From: Methylotenera_A sp046598525
GTDB lineage: Bacteria; Pseudomonadota; Gammaproteobacteria; Burkholderiales; Methylophilaceae
Length of the DNA stretch: 64,000 nucleotides
Assembly: GCA_046598525.1 (NCBI GenBank)
Contig: JBKJIJ010000020.1
Span: 62,001 to 126,000 of the forward strand
Direction of reading: 5' to 3'
Positions 1 through 8,354 of the stretch are shown piece by piece. The first letter of the stretch is position 1, and every line of letters begins with the position of its first letter. The position numbers and the translations under genes were made by a program. The notes below the pieces were generated by a model. That model had not been told where the DNA came from, ran no database searches, and was given only the letters and a program-made list of their open reading frames with translations.

Positions 1-771
1 AGGCATACCTTCAAATTTATCTAAATCGCATTTAATTGTTATTAGCTCGCGGCCTGTTGGCAGCCAAGCTAATGATTTTCTTAGGTTTTCACCCACCACG
101 CCGCCAAATTTATCGGCGTTAGCGATAATATTATCTAGCGAGCCGTATTCTTGCAGCCATTTTAAGGCGGTTTTTGGGCCGACTTTTTCAACGCCTGGCA
201 CGTTATCAACCGTGTCGCCAATCAATGTTAAATAGTCCACAATTAATGCTGGTTTTAAGCCGAATTTCGCCTCAACGCCTGCAATATCCAGTATTTCATC
301 GCCTCTTCTAAAGGCATTGGGCATGGTGTTAATCACTGTTACATGCTCATTCACCAGCTGCGAAATATCTTTGTCGCCAGTGCTGATAATCACGCGCAAG
401 CCTTGTTTTTCGGCTTGTTTGGCCAAGCAGCCAATCACATCATCGGCTTCTACGTTATCCACCATTAACAGCGGCCAGCCCATGGCTTTAATTGCTTCAT
501 GCAGCGGCTCAACTTGGCTGCGTAAATCGTCTGGCATGCTGGGACGATTGGCTTTGTACTCAGGGTAAATGTCATCTCTAAAGGTTTTGCCTTTTGCATC
601 AAACACACACGCGCTATAATCGGCAGGGTAATCTTTGTGCAATTTTCGCAGCATGCTCAATACGCCGCGAATGGCGCCAGTGGGCTCGTTGGCCTTGTTG
701 CGCAAATCGGGCAGGCCGTGAAATGCGCGATACAAATAAGAAGAACCATCAACAAGCAATAACGTTTTCAT
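1..771 (-). CDS. polA: DNA polymerase I, N-terminal part (truncated by window edge)
   Basis: The first 257 codons read MKTLLLVDGSSYLYRAFHGL at the start, the typical N-terminus of the 5'-3' exonuclease (flap nuclease) domain of DNA polymerase I. Further on come the acidic segments VEADDVIG and STGDKDISQL, which bind metal, and the helix-hairpin-helix region GDTVDNVPGVEKVGPKTA around residues 185-205. The protein removes RNA primers and fills gaps in lagging-strand synthesis and excision repair. The polymerase part lies left of the window. The ATG at 769-771 is the natural start because it directly precedes the conserved LLLVDGSSYLYRA strand. Confidence 0.96.
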   Translation of the reverse strand, partial: MKTLLLVDGSSYLYRAFHGLPDLRNKANEPTGAIRGVLSMLRKLHKDYPADYSACVFDAKGKTFRDDIYPEYKANRPSMPDDLRSQVEPLHEAIKAMGWPLLMVDNVEADDVIGCLAKQAEKQGLRVIISTGDKDISQLVNEHVTVINTMPNAFRRGDEILDIAGVEAKFGLKPALIVDYLTLIGDTVDNVPGVEKVGPKTALKWLQEYGSLDNIIANADKFGGVVGENLRKSLAWLPTGRELITIKCDLDKFEGMP

Positions 772-823
772 AGGCGTGAGATAATATATTTAGTTAATAA
801 ACAGAATTTATTGAGTCGATAAA

Positions 824-1546
824 ATGATAAAAAAATTACCACAAATAACCGAATCAGAATTACTCAATGGCGCAAGCACAGAAACGGAATCCTGGCATGC
901 TTTTGAGATTATGGCAGAATTTGTGGACGCGACCGAAAGGTTAAAAGAAATTACGCCGGCCGTTTCTATATTTGGTAGCGCGCGCACCAAGCCAGATCAC
1001 CCGTATTATCAATTAACCGAAGACATTGCGCGCTTGTTATCAGATGCTGGTTTTAGCGTGATTTCTGGCGGTGGGCCGGGCATTATGGAAGCCGCTAATA
1101 AGGGCGCTTATGCTGGTGTTGGGCCAAGTGTGGGCTTAAATATTGAGTTGCCGTTTGAACAAAAAGGTAATGATTTTCAAGATATTGATATTAAATTTAA
1201 ATACTTTTTTATGCGCAAGGTGATGTTTGTAAAATACGCCAGCGCTTATGTGGTGATGCCGGGCGGTTTCGGCACTTTAGATGAATTAATGGAAGCAATT
1301 ACGCTGGTGCAAACCGGTAAATCGCGCAAAATCCCCATTATTTTGGTGTGCAAAGATTATTGGGCCGGCTTGGTAGATTGGCTTAAAAATAGCATGGTGC
1401 TGGAAGGCATGGCATCTGAGCAAGATTTGGCGTTAATACAAATGATTGATGACCCCAAAGAGATTGTGAATGCCATCTTTAAACATTACGAATTAACCGG
1501 ATTTGAGCTGACGCCAGCTGAACGTAAAATTCAGCTATATTTATAA
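824..1546 (+). CDS. LOG-family protein (TIGR00730-type nucleotide 5'-monophosphate phosphoribohydrolase)
   Basis: A 240-residue Rossmann-fold protein with both signatures of the LOG (Lonely Guy) / lysine-decarboxylase-like family: GGGPGIMEAANKGA near residues 82-95 and PGGFGTLDE near 145-153. Family members cleave the N-glycosidic bond of nucleotide 5'-monophosphates (cytokinin activation in plants, nucleotide turnover in bacteria). The length exceeds the ~190-residue short LOGs and fits the longer bacterial subtype with an N-terminal extension. It is transcribed divergently from polA with about 50 bases between them. The exact substrate cannot be read from sequence; old database names such as lysine decarboxylase are misleading. 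Confidence 0.88.
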   Translation: MIKKLPQITESELLNGASTETESWHAFEIMAEFVDATERLKEITPAVSIFGSARTKPDHPYYQLTEDIARLLSDAGFSVISGGGPGIMEAANKGAYAGVGPSVGLNIELPFEQKGNDFQDIDIKFKYFFMRKVMFVKYASAYVVMPGGFGTLDELMEAITLVQTGKSRKIPIILVCKDYWAGLVDWLKNSMVLEGMASEQDLALIQMIDDPKEIVNAIFKHYELTGFELTPAERKIQLYL

Positions 1547-1626
1547 GCAACAGCCGTTTTACCCTGCATTTTTAACGCGCTTTTGTTAGAATGAATTAAC
1601 TTAATTATTCTGGCGGCAAAATCCAT

Positions 1627-1992
1627 ATGTTAGCGATGCAAAAACTTAAATTAGCACTGCCAATATTGGCTGTGTCACTATTGCTTGCAAGCCCTAGCTT
1701 TGCTGCGCAGCCTAGTAATTTAGAGCCGCTAGAGCAAGTGCAACCACCACCAAAAGTAATGGATGGCGAGGCGTTGGATGACCCCGCGATTGAGCCGCAA
1801 ATTACTATTCGCAAAAAAGGCAAAGAAACCATTCAGGAATACCGCATTAACGGTGAAATGTACATGATGAAAGTAACGCCTGAGCATGGCGTGCCTTATT
1901 ATTTGCATAAAGAAGATTCTAACGGCGCTTGGGTAAACGTTGGGCCAAACCCACCATTAAGCGTACCAAAATGGATTATTTTTAGATTTTAA
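1627..1992 (+). CDS. DUF2782 secreted protein
   Basis: A 121-residue protein with a Sec signal peptide (positive MQKLK, hydrophobic LALPILAVSLLLASP, cleavage after SFA-A) and a conserved C-terminal region with ITIRKKG, EYRINGEMYMMKVTP and PPYY/PKWIIFRF-like elements of the DUF2782 family. The family occurs in beta- and gammaproteobacteria next to polA and homoserine kinase, as here, and has no known function. ATG codons at 1627 and 1636 are both possible starts; the second gives a more typical signal peptide. Confidence 0.75.
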   Translation: MLAMQKLKLALPILAVSLLLASPSFAAQPSNLEPLEQVQPPPKVMDGEALDDPAIEPQITIRKKGKETIQEYRINGEMYMMKVTPEHGVPYYLHKEDSNGAWVNVGPNPPLSVPKWIIFRF

Positions 1993-1993
1993 A

Positions 1994-2065
1994 GCCAGGT
2001 TTTAATTTAATGTTAGCTTTTAATTTGAAGTCAGCTTTTAACTTAAAGTAAGCTTTTAATCTGGC
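1994..2065 (+). repeat. four tandem copies of a degenerate 18-bp unit
   Basis: Units start at 1994, 2012, 2030 and 2048, exactly 18 bases apart, with the shared core AGCTTTTAA in the last three and GGTTTTAA in the first. They begin just after the DUF2782 stop codon and lie before the homoserine kinase gene. Confidence 0.75.
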
Positions 2066-2101
2066 TATCTTTCAAAATAATCTTATTTAACAACGTGTTA
2101 G

Positions 2102-2126
2102 GAGGGCAGTGCCCTCTTAATTTTTA
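2102..2126 (+). terminator. possible Rho-independent terminator after the DUF2782 gene
   Basis: GAGGGC and GCCCTC arms around a 3-base loop are followed by TTAATTTTT. The stem is short and lies only about 12 bases before the homoserine kinase start, so it may act as an attenuator or as a structured leader. Confidence 0.4.
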
Positions 2127-2137
2127 TGTAGAGCAAA

Positions 2138-3088
2138 ATGTCTGTTTTTACTACCCTTAATTTAGAAGAAGTACGCACTTGGCTGCGCGATTTTGAGCTT
2201 GATGAAATTGTAGAGCTTAAAGGCATTGCCGCCGGTATTACCAATACCAATTACTTTGTCATTACGCAAAATAATCGCTATGTATTAACGATTTTTGAGA
2301 AAAATACGCTAGACGAATTGCCTTATTTTGTCGATTTAATGGCTCATTTGGCGCAGCACCATATTCTGTGCCCAACGCCAATTGCGGATAAAAATGGCGT
2401 TGCCTTGCATCTGCTAAAAAATAAGGCAGCATTAATGGTGAGCTGCCTCAAAGGCAAAGACATTGCCACACCCAATTTGGCGCAAGTGGCGCAGGTGGCG
2501 ACTACTCTGGCCAATATGCATGTGGCTGGCCAGCAATTTACGCAACAAGGCCATAATCAACGCGGGCAAGATTGGTTTATTAAAACCGCAGAATTAGTGC
2601 TGCCAAAAATGTTAACTGCTAGTGATAGCAAATTGTTGCAAACAGAATTAGTGTATCAATTAAGTGTTGATACTAGCCAGCTGCCGCGCGGCGTGGTGCA
2701 TGGCGATTTATTCCGCGATAATGTGTTGTTTGACGATGAGCAATTAGGCGGCTTTATTGATTTTTATTATGCCTGCAACGATGTGCTGGCGTATGACGTG
2801 GCGATTGCGGTTAATGAATGGTGTTTGCATCATAATGGCAGCGATTTAGGCAATATTGACCATGAAAAATTAAGCCATTTCTTAGCCGAATATCAACGCG
2901 TAAAGCCGTTTTCAGCGGCAGAGCAGCAACTGTGGCCCACTTTATTGCGCCGCGCCGCGCTACGTTTTTGGTTATCGCGTTTATACGATTTTTATTATCC
3001 TGCCGATGGCGCGTTAACGCACACCAAAGACCCAAACCATTTTAAACATATTTTACAGCAACATATTGCGCTGGCTAAAAGCCATTAA
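2138..3088 (+). CDS. thrB: homoserine kinase (APH-fold type)
   Basis: A 316-residue kinase of the aminoglycoside phosphotransferase/choline kinase fold, the ThrB type used by many beta- and alphaproteobacteria. It phosphorylates homoserine in threonine biosynthesis. The N-lobe holds GIAAGITNTNYFV (substrate/ATP region, residues ~29-41). The Brenner motif VVHGDLFRDNVLF near residues 186-198 holds the catalytic Asp, and FIDFYYA follows as the metal-binding DFG-like element. Length and start fit the family. The membrane protein gene follows after 17 bases, so the two are probably co-transcribed. Confidence 0.93.
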   Translation: MSVFTTLNLEEVRTWLRDFELDEIVELKGIAAGITNTNYFVITQNNRYVLTIFEKNTLDELPYFVDLMAHLAQHHILCPTPIADKNGVALHLLKNKAALMVSCLKGKDIATPNLAQVAQVATTLANMHVAGQQFTQQGHNQRGQDWFIKTAELVLPKMLTASDSKLLQTELVYQLSVDTSQLPRGVVHGDLFRDNVLFDDEQLGGFIDFYYACNDVLAYDVAIAVNEWCLHHNGSDLGNIDHEKLSHFLAEYQRVKPFSAAEQQLWPTLLRRAALRFWLSRLYDFYYPADGALTHTKDPNHFKHILQQHIALAKSH

Positions 3089-3105
3089 GCGCACAGGAAA
3101 TCATC

Positions 3106-3888
3106 ATGGCAATCTTAGAATCGCGCACTAAAACAGGCATTAGCTGGGTAAAAGAAAGCGTGGCATTATTTAAAACCGCGCCGCGTAAATGGCTGCTATT
3201 GGGCTTGGCTTATGTGGGGCTATTTATGATGCTGCCATCTATTCCTGGCCTGCAGTTTTTTGCCTTTTTCTCAATTTTGTTGTGGCCGGTTTTTTTGGCC
3301 GTAGCCATTATGCTGTACCGCAATGCCGATATGCAAAAGCAGCAAACCTTAAACGAAGTGATTGAGTTGGTTAAGCCTAAAATCCCATCACTAATGGCAC
3401 TGGGCGGCATTTGTTTGCTGTATGGCATCGTGGTGAGTTTTATTTTAAATAGCGATATTGAAGGCCTGCTTAAATTTACTCAAGGCAAAGACGAAATGAC
3501 CGAATCGCAAGCCATGCTGATGATGCAAGCCATGATTCCCTTGCTGCTTAAATTAAGCTTAATGTTAATACCGTTAATGATGGCGACTTGGTTTTCGCCC
3601 ATGTTGATTGCGTTTAACAATTATGGCGTGATTAAAGCGATTAAATCCAGCATCGCAGGCTCACTGCAATACATGGTTGCCTTAGGCGCATCATGGTTAA
3701 TGCTAACCGCAGGTATTGTAGGCGCCATGCTGTTGGTAGGCATTGTAGTTGGCATCATTAGTAGCTTGGCGCCACTGCTAGGCCAAATGCTCACCTCATT
3801 ATTGGTGTTTGGCTGCTTATTATTGGCCACCACATTAATGCTGGCGTTCCAATATGTTAGCTATCGCGATGTGTTTAGAGCGGCCTAA
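3106..3888 (+). CDS. BPSS1780-family integral membrane protein
   Basis: A 260-residue protein with several strongly hydrophobic segments (about residues 28-66, 100-117, 143-170, 190-220, 228-250), hence probably six transmembrane helices. The N-terminal pattern WVKESVALFKTAPRKW and the last strand QYVSYRDVF match the BPSS1780 / DUF2189-like membrane protein family that sits next to thrB in betaproteobacteria. The function is unknown. A good ribosome binding site (AGGAAA) precedes the ATG. Confidence 0.75.
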   Translation: MAILESRTKTGISWVKESVALFKTAPRKWLLLGLAYVGLFMMLPSIPGLQFFAFFSILLWPVFLAVAIMLYRNADMQKQQTLNEVIELVKPKIPSLMALGGICLLYGIVVSFILNSDIEGLLKFTQGKDEMTESQAMLMMQAMIPLLLKLSLMLIPLMMATWFSPMLIAFNNYGVIKAIKSSIAGSLQYMVALGASWLMLTAGIVGAMLLVGIVVGIISSLAPLLGQMLTSLLVFGCLLLATTLMLAFQYVSYRDVFRAA

Positions 3889-3895
3889 TTAGATT

Positions 3896-4468
3896 ATGCA
3901 TGGGCTTTGGCGATGCATTGTTTTAGGCATAGCTTTGAGTGTTTTGGCGGCTTGCGATGGCTTAACCGATAAGCAAGATTCACCTGATTCTGATTTAAAA
4001 GTAGTGATTATTCGGCATGCCGAAAAGCCCACATCTGGCGGTGATAATTTATCTTGCCAAGGGCAAAATCGCGCCACAAACCTGCCCGAAATTATCACCA
4101 AAAAGTTTGGCAAGCCCGATTATATTTATGTGCCTGCGCTTAAATCGGCCAAGTCGACAGCTCACAGCCGCATGTTTCAAACCGCCACGCCGCTGGCGAT
4201 TAAATACGATATTGCCATTAACAGCAAATACAGCGAAACCGATTATGCCGATATCGCTAACAGCGTATTTAAAAAAACCGGCACGGTATTAATGGTTTGG
4301 AGTCATAGCGAAATACCGGCATTGGCTGAGGCGCTTGGTGTGAGTGATGCGCCTGATTGGCAAAAGCTAGATTTTGATGGCGTGTGGGTTTTAACGTATG
4401 CCGATAAAAAACCGCTGTTAAGCAAAGATGTTGAAGGGATTAATCCATCGCTTGATTGTAATTTTTAA
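3896..4468 (+). CDS. histidine phosphatase superfamily lipoprotein
   Basis: A 190-residue protein with a lipoprotein signal: the hydrophobic stretch ends in the lipobox LAAC (Cys at ~20), so it is likely anchored in the outer membrane. VVIIRHAEKP near residues 36-45 is the RHG-type catalytic motif of the phosphoglycerate mutase/histidine phosphatase clan; WSHSEIPALAEAL near 137-149 carries the second His. It is shorter than metabolic mutases and resembles the SixA-like or secreted members. The substrate is unknown. It lies 8 bases after the preceding membrane protein gene, consistent with one transcript. Confidence 0.8.
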   Translation: MHGLWRCIVLGIALSVLAACDGLTDKQDSPDSDLKVVIIRHAEKPTSGGDNLSCQGQNRATNLPEIITKKFGKPDYIYVPALKSAKSTAHSRMFQTATPLAIKYDIAINSKYSETDYADIANSVFKKTGTVLMVWSHSEIPALAEALGVSDAPDWQKLDFDGVWVLTYADKKPLLSKDVEGINPSLDCNF

Positions 4469-4477
4469 CAAAAAAAT

Positions 4478-4530
4478 CAACTCTCACCGTCATTCTGAGC
4501 GCAGCGAAGAATCCATAGCAAGGATACAAA
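4478..4530. repeat. GTCATTCTGAG-type dispersed repeat (partial palindrome)
   Basis: The stretch CGTCATTCTGAGCGCAGCG followed by AAGAATCC and, after a short spacer, GGATTCTTC forms an inverted repeat between the convergent phosphatase and uvrD genes. A second copy of the same family is at 35548-35641. Repeats of this type are widespread small palindromic elements in proteobacterial genomes. Confidence 0.65.
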
Positions 4531-4579
4531 AACTGGATTCTTCAGCTAATAAAACTCAAACTAAAAATGAAGGCTAGAG

Positions 4580-6760
4580 TTATATTTTCTCTAACTTAGC
4601 GTATTCCATCGCCAAGGTTTTTAAGCCGTTACTGCCAAAATTAATCTTAATCACCAAATTAGCCGCATTGCCCTCATAGCTCACCACAACGCCTTCACCA
4701 AATTTATTATGCCGCACACCTTGGCCAATTTTGTAGGGGTAATTATTGGTGTTTTGGGCAACAGGCTTTGCATAATTTTCAGCGTAATTATTACTCTGTC
4801 TGGCTATTGGCTTGCTATTTAGCCGCTTTAATAGCGCTTCTGGAATCTCATCTAAAAAGCGCGATGGAATGCCGTAACGCACTTGGCCGTGCAACATGCG
4901 GCTTTGCGCATGGCTTAAATACAATCGCTGGCGCGCGCGCGTAACTGCCACATACATCAAACGGCGCTCTTCTTCTAAGCCATTGTTTTCGCTTAAACTA
5001 TTTTCGTGCGGGCAAAGGCCTTCTTCTAATCCGCTAATAAAAACTGCTTTAAATTCCAAGCCTTTAGACGCATGCACCGTCATTAATTGCAGCGCATCGT
5101 AACCAATGGTGGCTTGGTGGTCGCCTGCCTCTAAGCTGGCATGCGTTAAAAATTGCGTCATCAAATCTTGTTCAGTGTCGCCATCTACATTGTTATGGTT
5201 GCCAAATGCTTGGTTGGTAAAGGCTACCGCCGCCGTCACCAATTCATCTAAGTTTTCAATGCGGTCTTCGCCGTCTTTGTCGTTTTGGTAGTGCGCTTTT
5301 AAGCCAGAAAATGTAGTGGCCAGCTCTGCTACTTCGGGCAAAGTAATGCCATAAGCTTGGTCGGTCATTTCGCGGATTAATGCCACAAAGCCTTCTAAAC
5401 CTTTGCCACCCGCCTTACCGTTACCTACTTTATTTAATGCCGCTTGCCATAAGCTGCAATCATTTTGGCGCGCGCCTTCTTGCAATTGTTCAAGGCTACG
5501 TGCGCCTATGCCGCGTGCAGGGAAATTAATCACGCGCAACAACGCCGTATCGTCATTGGCATTTGCCATCAAACGCATATAGGCCAGCGCATGCTTCACT
5601 TCGGCACGTTCAAAAAATCGCAAACCGCCATACACGCGGTAGGGCAGGTTGGCGGAAAATAGGGCATGCTCTAATATGCGTGACTGCGCATTGCTGCGAT
5701 ACAACAGGGCCATATCGGCCAGCGGCGTGCCTTCACTTTGCAACATTTTTACTTCATCAACGATAAACTGCGCTTCATCATTGTCGTTATAGGCTTCATA
5801 AATTCTAACCGGTTCGCCAGCGCCTGCGCTTGTCCATAAGTTTTTGCCTAAGCGATTTTTATTATGCGAAATAATCGCGTTGGCGGCATCTAAAATATTG
5901 CTATGGCTGCGGTAATTTTCTTCTAATTTAACGATATTCTGCACATTGAAATCGGTTTCAAAATCGCGCATATTGCCCACGCGCGCACCGCGAAAACCGT
6001 AAATGGATTGGTCATCATCGCCCACTGCAAATAAACAATTGTTAGTGCCCGCTAACAATTTAAGCCACAGGTATTGCAGCTTGTTTGTATCTTGAAACTC
6101 GTCTACTAAAATATATTGAAAGCGGCTTTGGTAATGATTGCGAATGCGCTCATCGCGGCTTAAAAGCTCATAGCAACGCAATAATAATTCGGCAAAATCT
6201 GCCACACCTTCACGGTTACATTGCTTGTCATACTCTTCATAAATCTCACGCAACTTTTGGCTGTGGCCGTCATAGGCGTCTACTTTATTGGCGCGCAGGC
6301 CTTCTTCTTTGCAGCTATTAATAAAGCCTTGCACTTGTTTAGGCGCGTATTTTTCATCATCCACGTTCATCAATTTCATCAAACGTTTAATGCTAGATAA
6401 TTGGTCAGCCGTATCTAAAATTTGAAAGGTAGAAGGCAAACCCGCTTCGCGATGATGGGCGCGCAACAGGCGATTACACAAGCCATGAAAAGTGCCAGCC
6501 CACATACCGCGCGTGTTTATCGGCAACATGGCGGTTAAGCGCGTTAGCATTTCTTTGGCTGCCTTATTGGTAAAGGTAACCGCCATCAAACCCATAGGCG
6601 AAATCTGCCCTGTTTGAATCAACCAAGCAATGCGCGTGGTTAATACGCGGGTTTTACCGCTGCCAGCACCGGCTAAAATAAGCGCCGATTGATGCGGTAG
6701 CGTAACGGCTTCCAGTTGTTTGTTATTTAGGCCAGTGAGAAGAGAATCTTGATTTTGCAT
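4580..6760 (-). CDS. uvrD: DNA helicase II UvrD
   Basis: A 726-residue superfamily 1A helicase acting in nucleotide excision and mismatch repair by 3'-5' unwinding. Walker A GAGSGKT is at residues 31-37, motif II LVDEFQDTN near 218, motif III GDDDQSIYGFRGA near 246, and motifs V/VI near 550-610 (TVHASKGLEFKAVF, EERRLMYVAVTRAR). The C-terminus holds the Tudor-like VRHNKFGEGVVVSYEG domain that contacts RNA polymerase in UvrD/PcrA. The length is as expected. Start at MQNQDSLLTGLNNKQ, immediately before the Q-motif. Confidence 0.95.
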   Translation of the reverse strand: MQNQDSLLTGLNNKQLEAVTLPHQSALILAGAGSGKTRVLTTRIAWLIQTGQISPMGLMAVTFTNKAAKEMLTRLTAMLPINTRGMWAGTFHGLCNRLLRAHHREAGLPSTFQILDTADQLSSIKRLMKLMNVDDEKYAPKQVQGFINSCKEEGLRANKVDAYDGHSQKLREIYEEYDKQCNREGVADFAELLLRCYELLSRDERIRNHYQSRFQYILVDEFQDTNKLQYLWLKLLAGTNNCLFAVGDDDQSIYGFRGARVGNMRDFETDFNVQNIVKLEENYRSHSNILDAANAIISHNKNRLGKNLWTSAGAGEPVRIYEAYNDNDEAQFIVDEVKMLQSEGTPLADMALLYRSNAQSRILEHALFSANLPYRVYGGLRFFERAEVKHALAYMRLMANANDDTALLRVINFPARGIGARSLEQLQEGARQNDCSLWQAALNKVGNGKAGGKGLEGFVALIREMTDQAYGITLPEVAELATTFSGLKAHYQNDKDGEDRIENLDELVTAAVAFTNQAFGNHNNVDGDTEQDLMTQFLTHASLEAGDHQATIGYDALQLMTVHASKGLEFKAVFISGLEEGLCPHENSLSENNGLEEERRLMYVAVTRARQRLYLSHAQSRMLHGQVRYGIPSRFLDEIPEALLKRLNSKPIARQSNNYAENYAKPVAQNTNNYPYKIGQGVRHNKFGEGVVVSYEGNAANLVIKINFGSNGLKTLAMEYAKLEKI

Positions 6761-6829
6761 GCCAATATTATCGCATGTGAGGTGGTGAAAGCGGGGATGA
6801 AAAAATCATAAAAAAGCAAAGATAGACTG

Positions 6830-6976
6830 AACTAACCCCGATTTAGGGCCTCTGAAACTACATGAAAGCTAAGTTGATGCTTAGTTTTCTTTCCGCTTCT
6901 TTCCTCCCTGAGCGGAAGCCTTAGACATTGAGGCCTTTTAACCCCGATTTAATCCCCTTAATCGGGGTTTTTTTTG
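6830..6976 (+). ncRNA. candidate structured small RNA with its own terminator
   Basis: This gene-free stretch between uvrD and ung (both on the minus strand) folds on the plus strand. GGCCTC (6847-6852) pairs with GAGGCC (6930-6935) and encloses two hairpins: CTAAG/CTTAG (6869-6884) and a perfect 7-bp stem TTCCGCT/AGCGGAA (6891-6917). The loop of the latter contains TTCCTCCC, complementary to Shine-Dalgarno sequences. A strong intrinsic terminator follows (6941-6975). No plus-strand gene lies upstream or for 2.5 kb downstream, so the terminator has no other obvious client. I do not recognise the family. CU-rich anti-SD loops are typical of regulatory sRNAs, but expression is inference. Confidence 0.5.
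6941..6975 (+). terminator. Rho-independent terminator of the candidate sRNA
   Basis: ACCCCGATT and AATCGGGGT form a 9-bp perfect stem followed by eight T residues on the plus strand. On the minus strand no T tract follows, so it does not serve ung. The left arm is a direct copy of ACCCCGATTTA at 6834-6844, which could pair alternatively with the right arm. Confidence 0.8.
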
Positions 6977-7095
6977 GCTTGCGTTAATTTGTTACTAACT
7001 TGTACAAAGTGTAAACAAGTTGTAAATAGATGGCAAGCGCTTTGTTTAACGATTTATATTGTTTTGAGTGCAGTTAAGAGGGCGAAACCAAAACA

Positions 7096-7794
7096 TTAAA
7101 GCTGCCAATTAATCGGCGAGTGGCCTTGTTGAACAAGGTATTGATTAATTTGTGAAAATTGGTGATTACCAAAAAAGCCGCGATGCGCGGATAGCGGTGA
7201 AGGGTGCACAGATTTAAGTACTAAATGTTTAGTTTCATCAATAAAAGCGCCTTTTTTCTGCGCGTAACTGCCCCACAATACAAACACCAAACCTTTGCGC
7301 TGTGCGTTTAAAGCCGCAATTGCCGCATCTGTAAAACTTTCCCAACCTTTGCCTTGATGCGCGCCTGCTTTACCCTGCTCAACTGTCAGCGTTGCATTCA
7401 ATAACATAACCCCTTGCGTAGCCCATGGAGTTAAATCACCGTTTCGACTCATCTTGATATTCAAATCAGCCGCAATTTCTTTAAAAATATTCATTAAAGA
7501 AGGCGGTGGTGCAATGCCATTTGGCACAGAAAAGCTTAAGCCGTGCGCCTGTGGCATACCATTACCATCTTGACCATGATAAGGATCTTGCCCAATAATC
7601 ACCACCCGCACTAGCTCAAAAGGTGTGTGATTAAACGCATTAAAAATCAATGGGCTGGGCGGATAAATTATTTTGCCGGCCGCTTTTTCATCTTTTAAAA
7701 AATCCCGCAATGCTTGTATATACGGTTTTTCAAGCTCATTGCCTATCACGGCCAGCCAAGATGGGTGCAATTGGCCCGTTTTTTGTAATGTCAT
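7096..7794 (-). CDS. ung: uracil-DNA glycosylase, family 1
   Basis: A 232-residue family 1 UDG that excises uracil from DNA. The water-activating motif GQDPYHG lies near residues 66-72, then LLNATLTVEQGKAGAHQGKGW and, near the C-terminus, HPSPLSAHRGFFG (minor-groove loop). The frame stays open upstream to 7899, but that region has no family similarity and overlaps the next gene. The internal ATG at 7792-7794, giving MTLQKTGQLHPSW, yields the normal family length and is preferred. Confidence 0.95.
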   Translation of the reverse strand: MTLQKTGQLHPSWLAVIGNELEKPYIQALRDFLKDEKAAGKIIYPPSPLIFNAFNHTPFELVRVVIIGQDPYHGQDGNGMPQAHGLSFSVPNGIAPPPSLMNIFKEIAADLNIKMSRNGDLTPWATQGVMLLNATLTVEQGKAGAHQGKGWESFTDAAIAALNAQRKGLVFVLWGSYAQKKGAFIDETKHLVLKSVHPSPLSAHRGFFGNHQFSQINQYLVQQGHSPINWQL

Positions 7795-7852
7795 ATTAGG
7801 ATTTAAAAATTGAAGGTAAAACGATTGTAACAAGTAATTAGGTTTAATAATT

Positions 7853-8251
7853 TTATGGCTTTGCGCCAGGAAACCATTCTGTGTGACTATCGCCGCCACG
7901 ACCCCAATACATTACGCGTTTGCCGCGCAAAAAAGCCATATAGCCTTGCACGCCAGCATTCATCACGCGCTTGGTAAAATCCTTGTAATGTTGCCCATTT
8001 TGTTGGCTATCTAAAATGGCGGCTTTAAGCGCATCAACATCAAAATCGGCCGCAATACTGGGTAAGTTTTCGTAAGAGATTGGCGTTTTAATCATCTCGC
8101 CAGTGGCGCTGTAAAAGGTTTTTTGCAAGGCCACATAATCCACGTGATAATACTCAACGCCTGTTTCAATTAATCGCCCAACAATCTCTGCAAATGCCAT
8201 GCTGCCATCAAGCGTGGCGCGTGCTGCTTCGGCAACAATTTCAGATTTCAT
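7853..8251 (-). CDS. DUF1398 (YbcV-like) family protein
   Basis: A 132-residue soluble protein whose layout fits DUF1398 / E. coli YbcV: an N-terminal helix with the GVEYYHVDYVALQKTFYSATG strand-rich segment, then AADFDVDALKAAILDSQ, and a C-terminal YMAFLRGKRVMYWGRGGDSHTEWFPG. The family has no established function; older annotations call it phage envelope protein on weak grounds. It lies directly upstream of ung on the same strand, about 60 bases from the preferred ung start. Confidence 0.7.
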   Translation of the reverse strand: MKSEIVAEAARATLDGSMAFAEIVGRLIETGVEYYHVDYVALQKTFYSATGEMIKTPISYENLPSIAADFDVDALKAAILDSQQNGQHYKDFTKRVMNAGVQGYMAFLRGKRVMYWGRGGDSHTEWFPGAKP

Positions 8252-8354
8252 TTTTAACCTTTAACGTATTAAACGCTATCGTAAAGTGGCCATCCTAATT
8301 CAGCGATTTAAATGCGTCAAACAGCGCATTGCAAAAAATCGTTAACGCCAATTT

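Noticed and set aside
317..568. Open frame on the plus strand opposite polA
   Set aside because: It lies inside the reverse complement of a well-conserved polA segment and has no protein-like character.
6905..6925. Short likeness to 6S RNA (CCCTGAGC and GAAGCCTTA blocks)
   Set aside because: The stretch lacks the long rod shape and central bubble of 6S RNA and is too short; chance similarity.
7795..7899. Longer N-terminus for Ung
   Set aside because: The extra 35 residues have no family match and overlap the DUF1398 gene by 47 bases.
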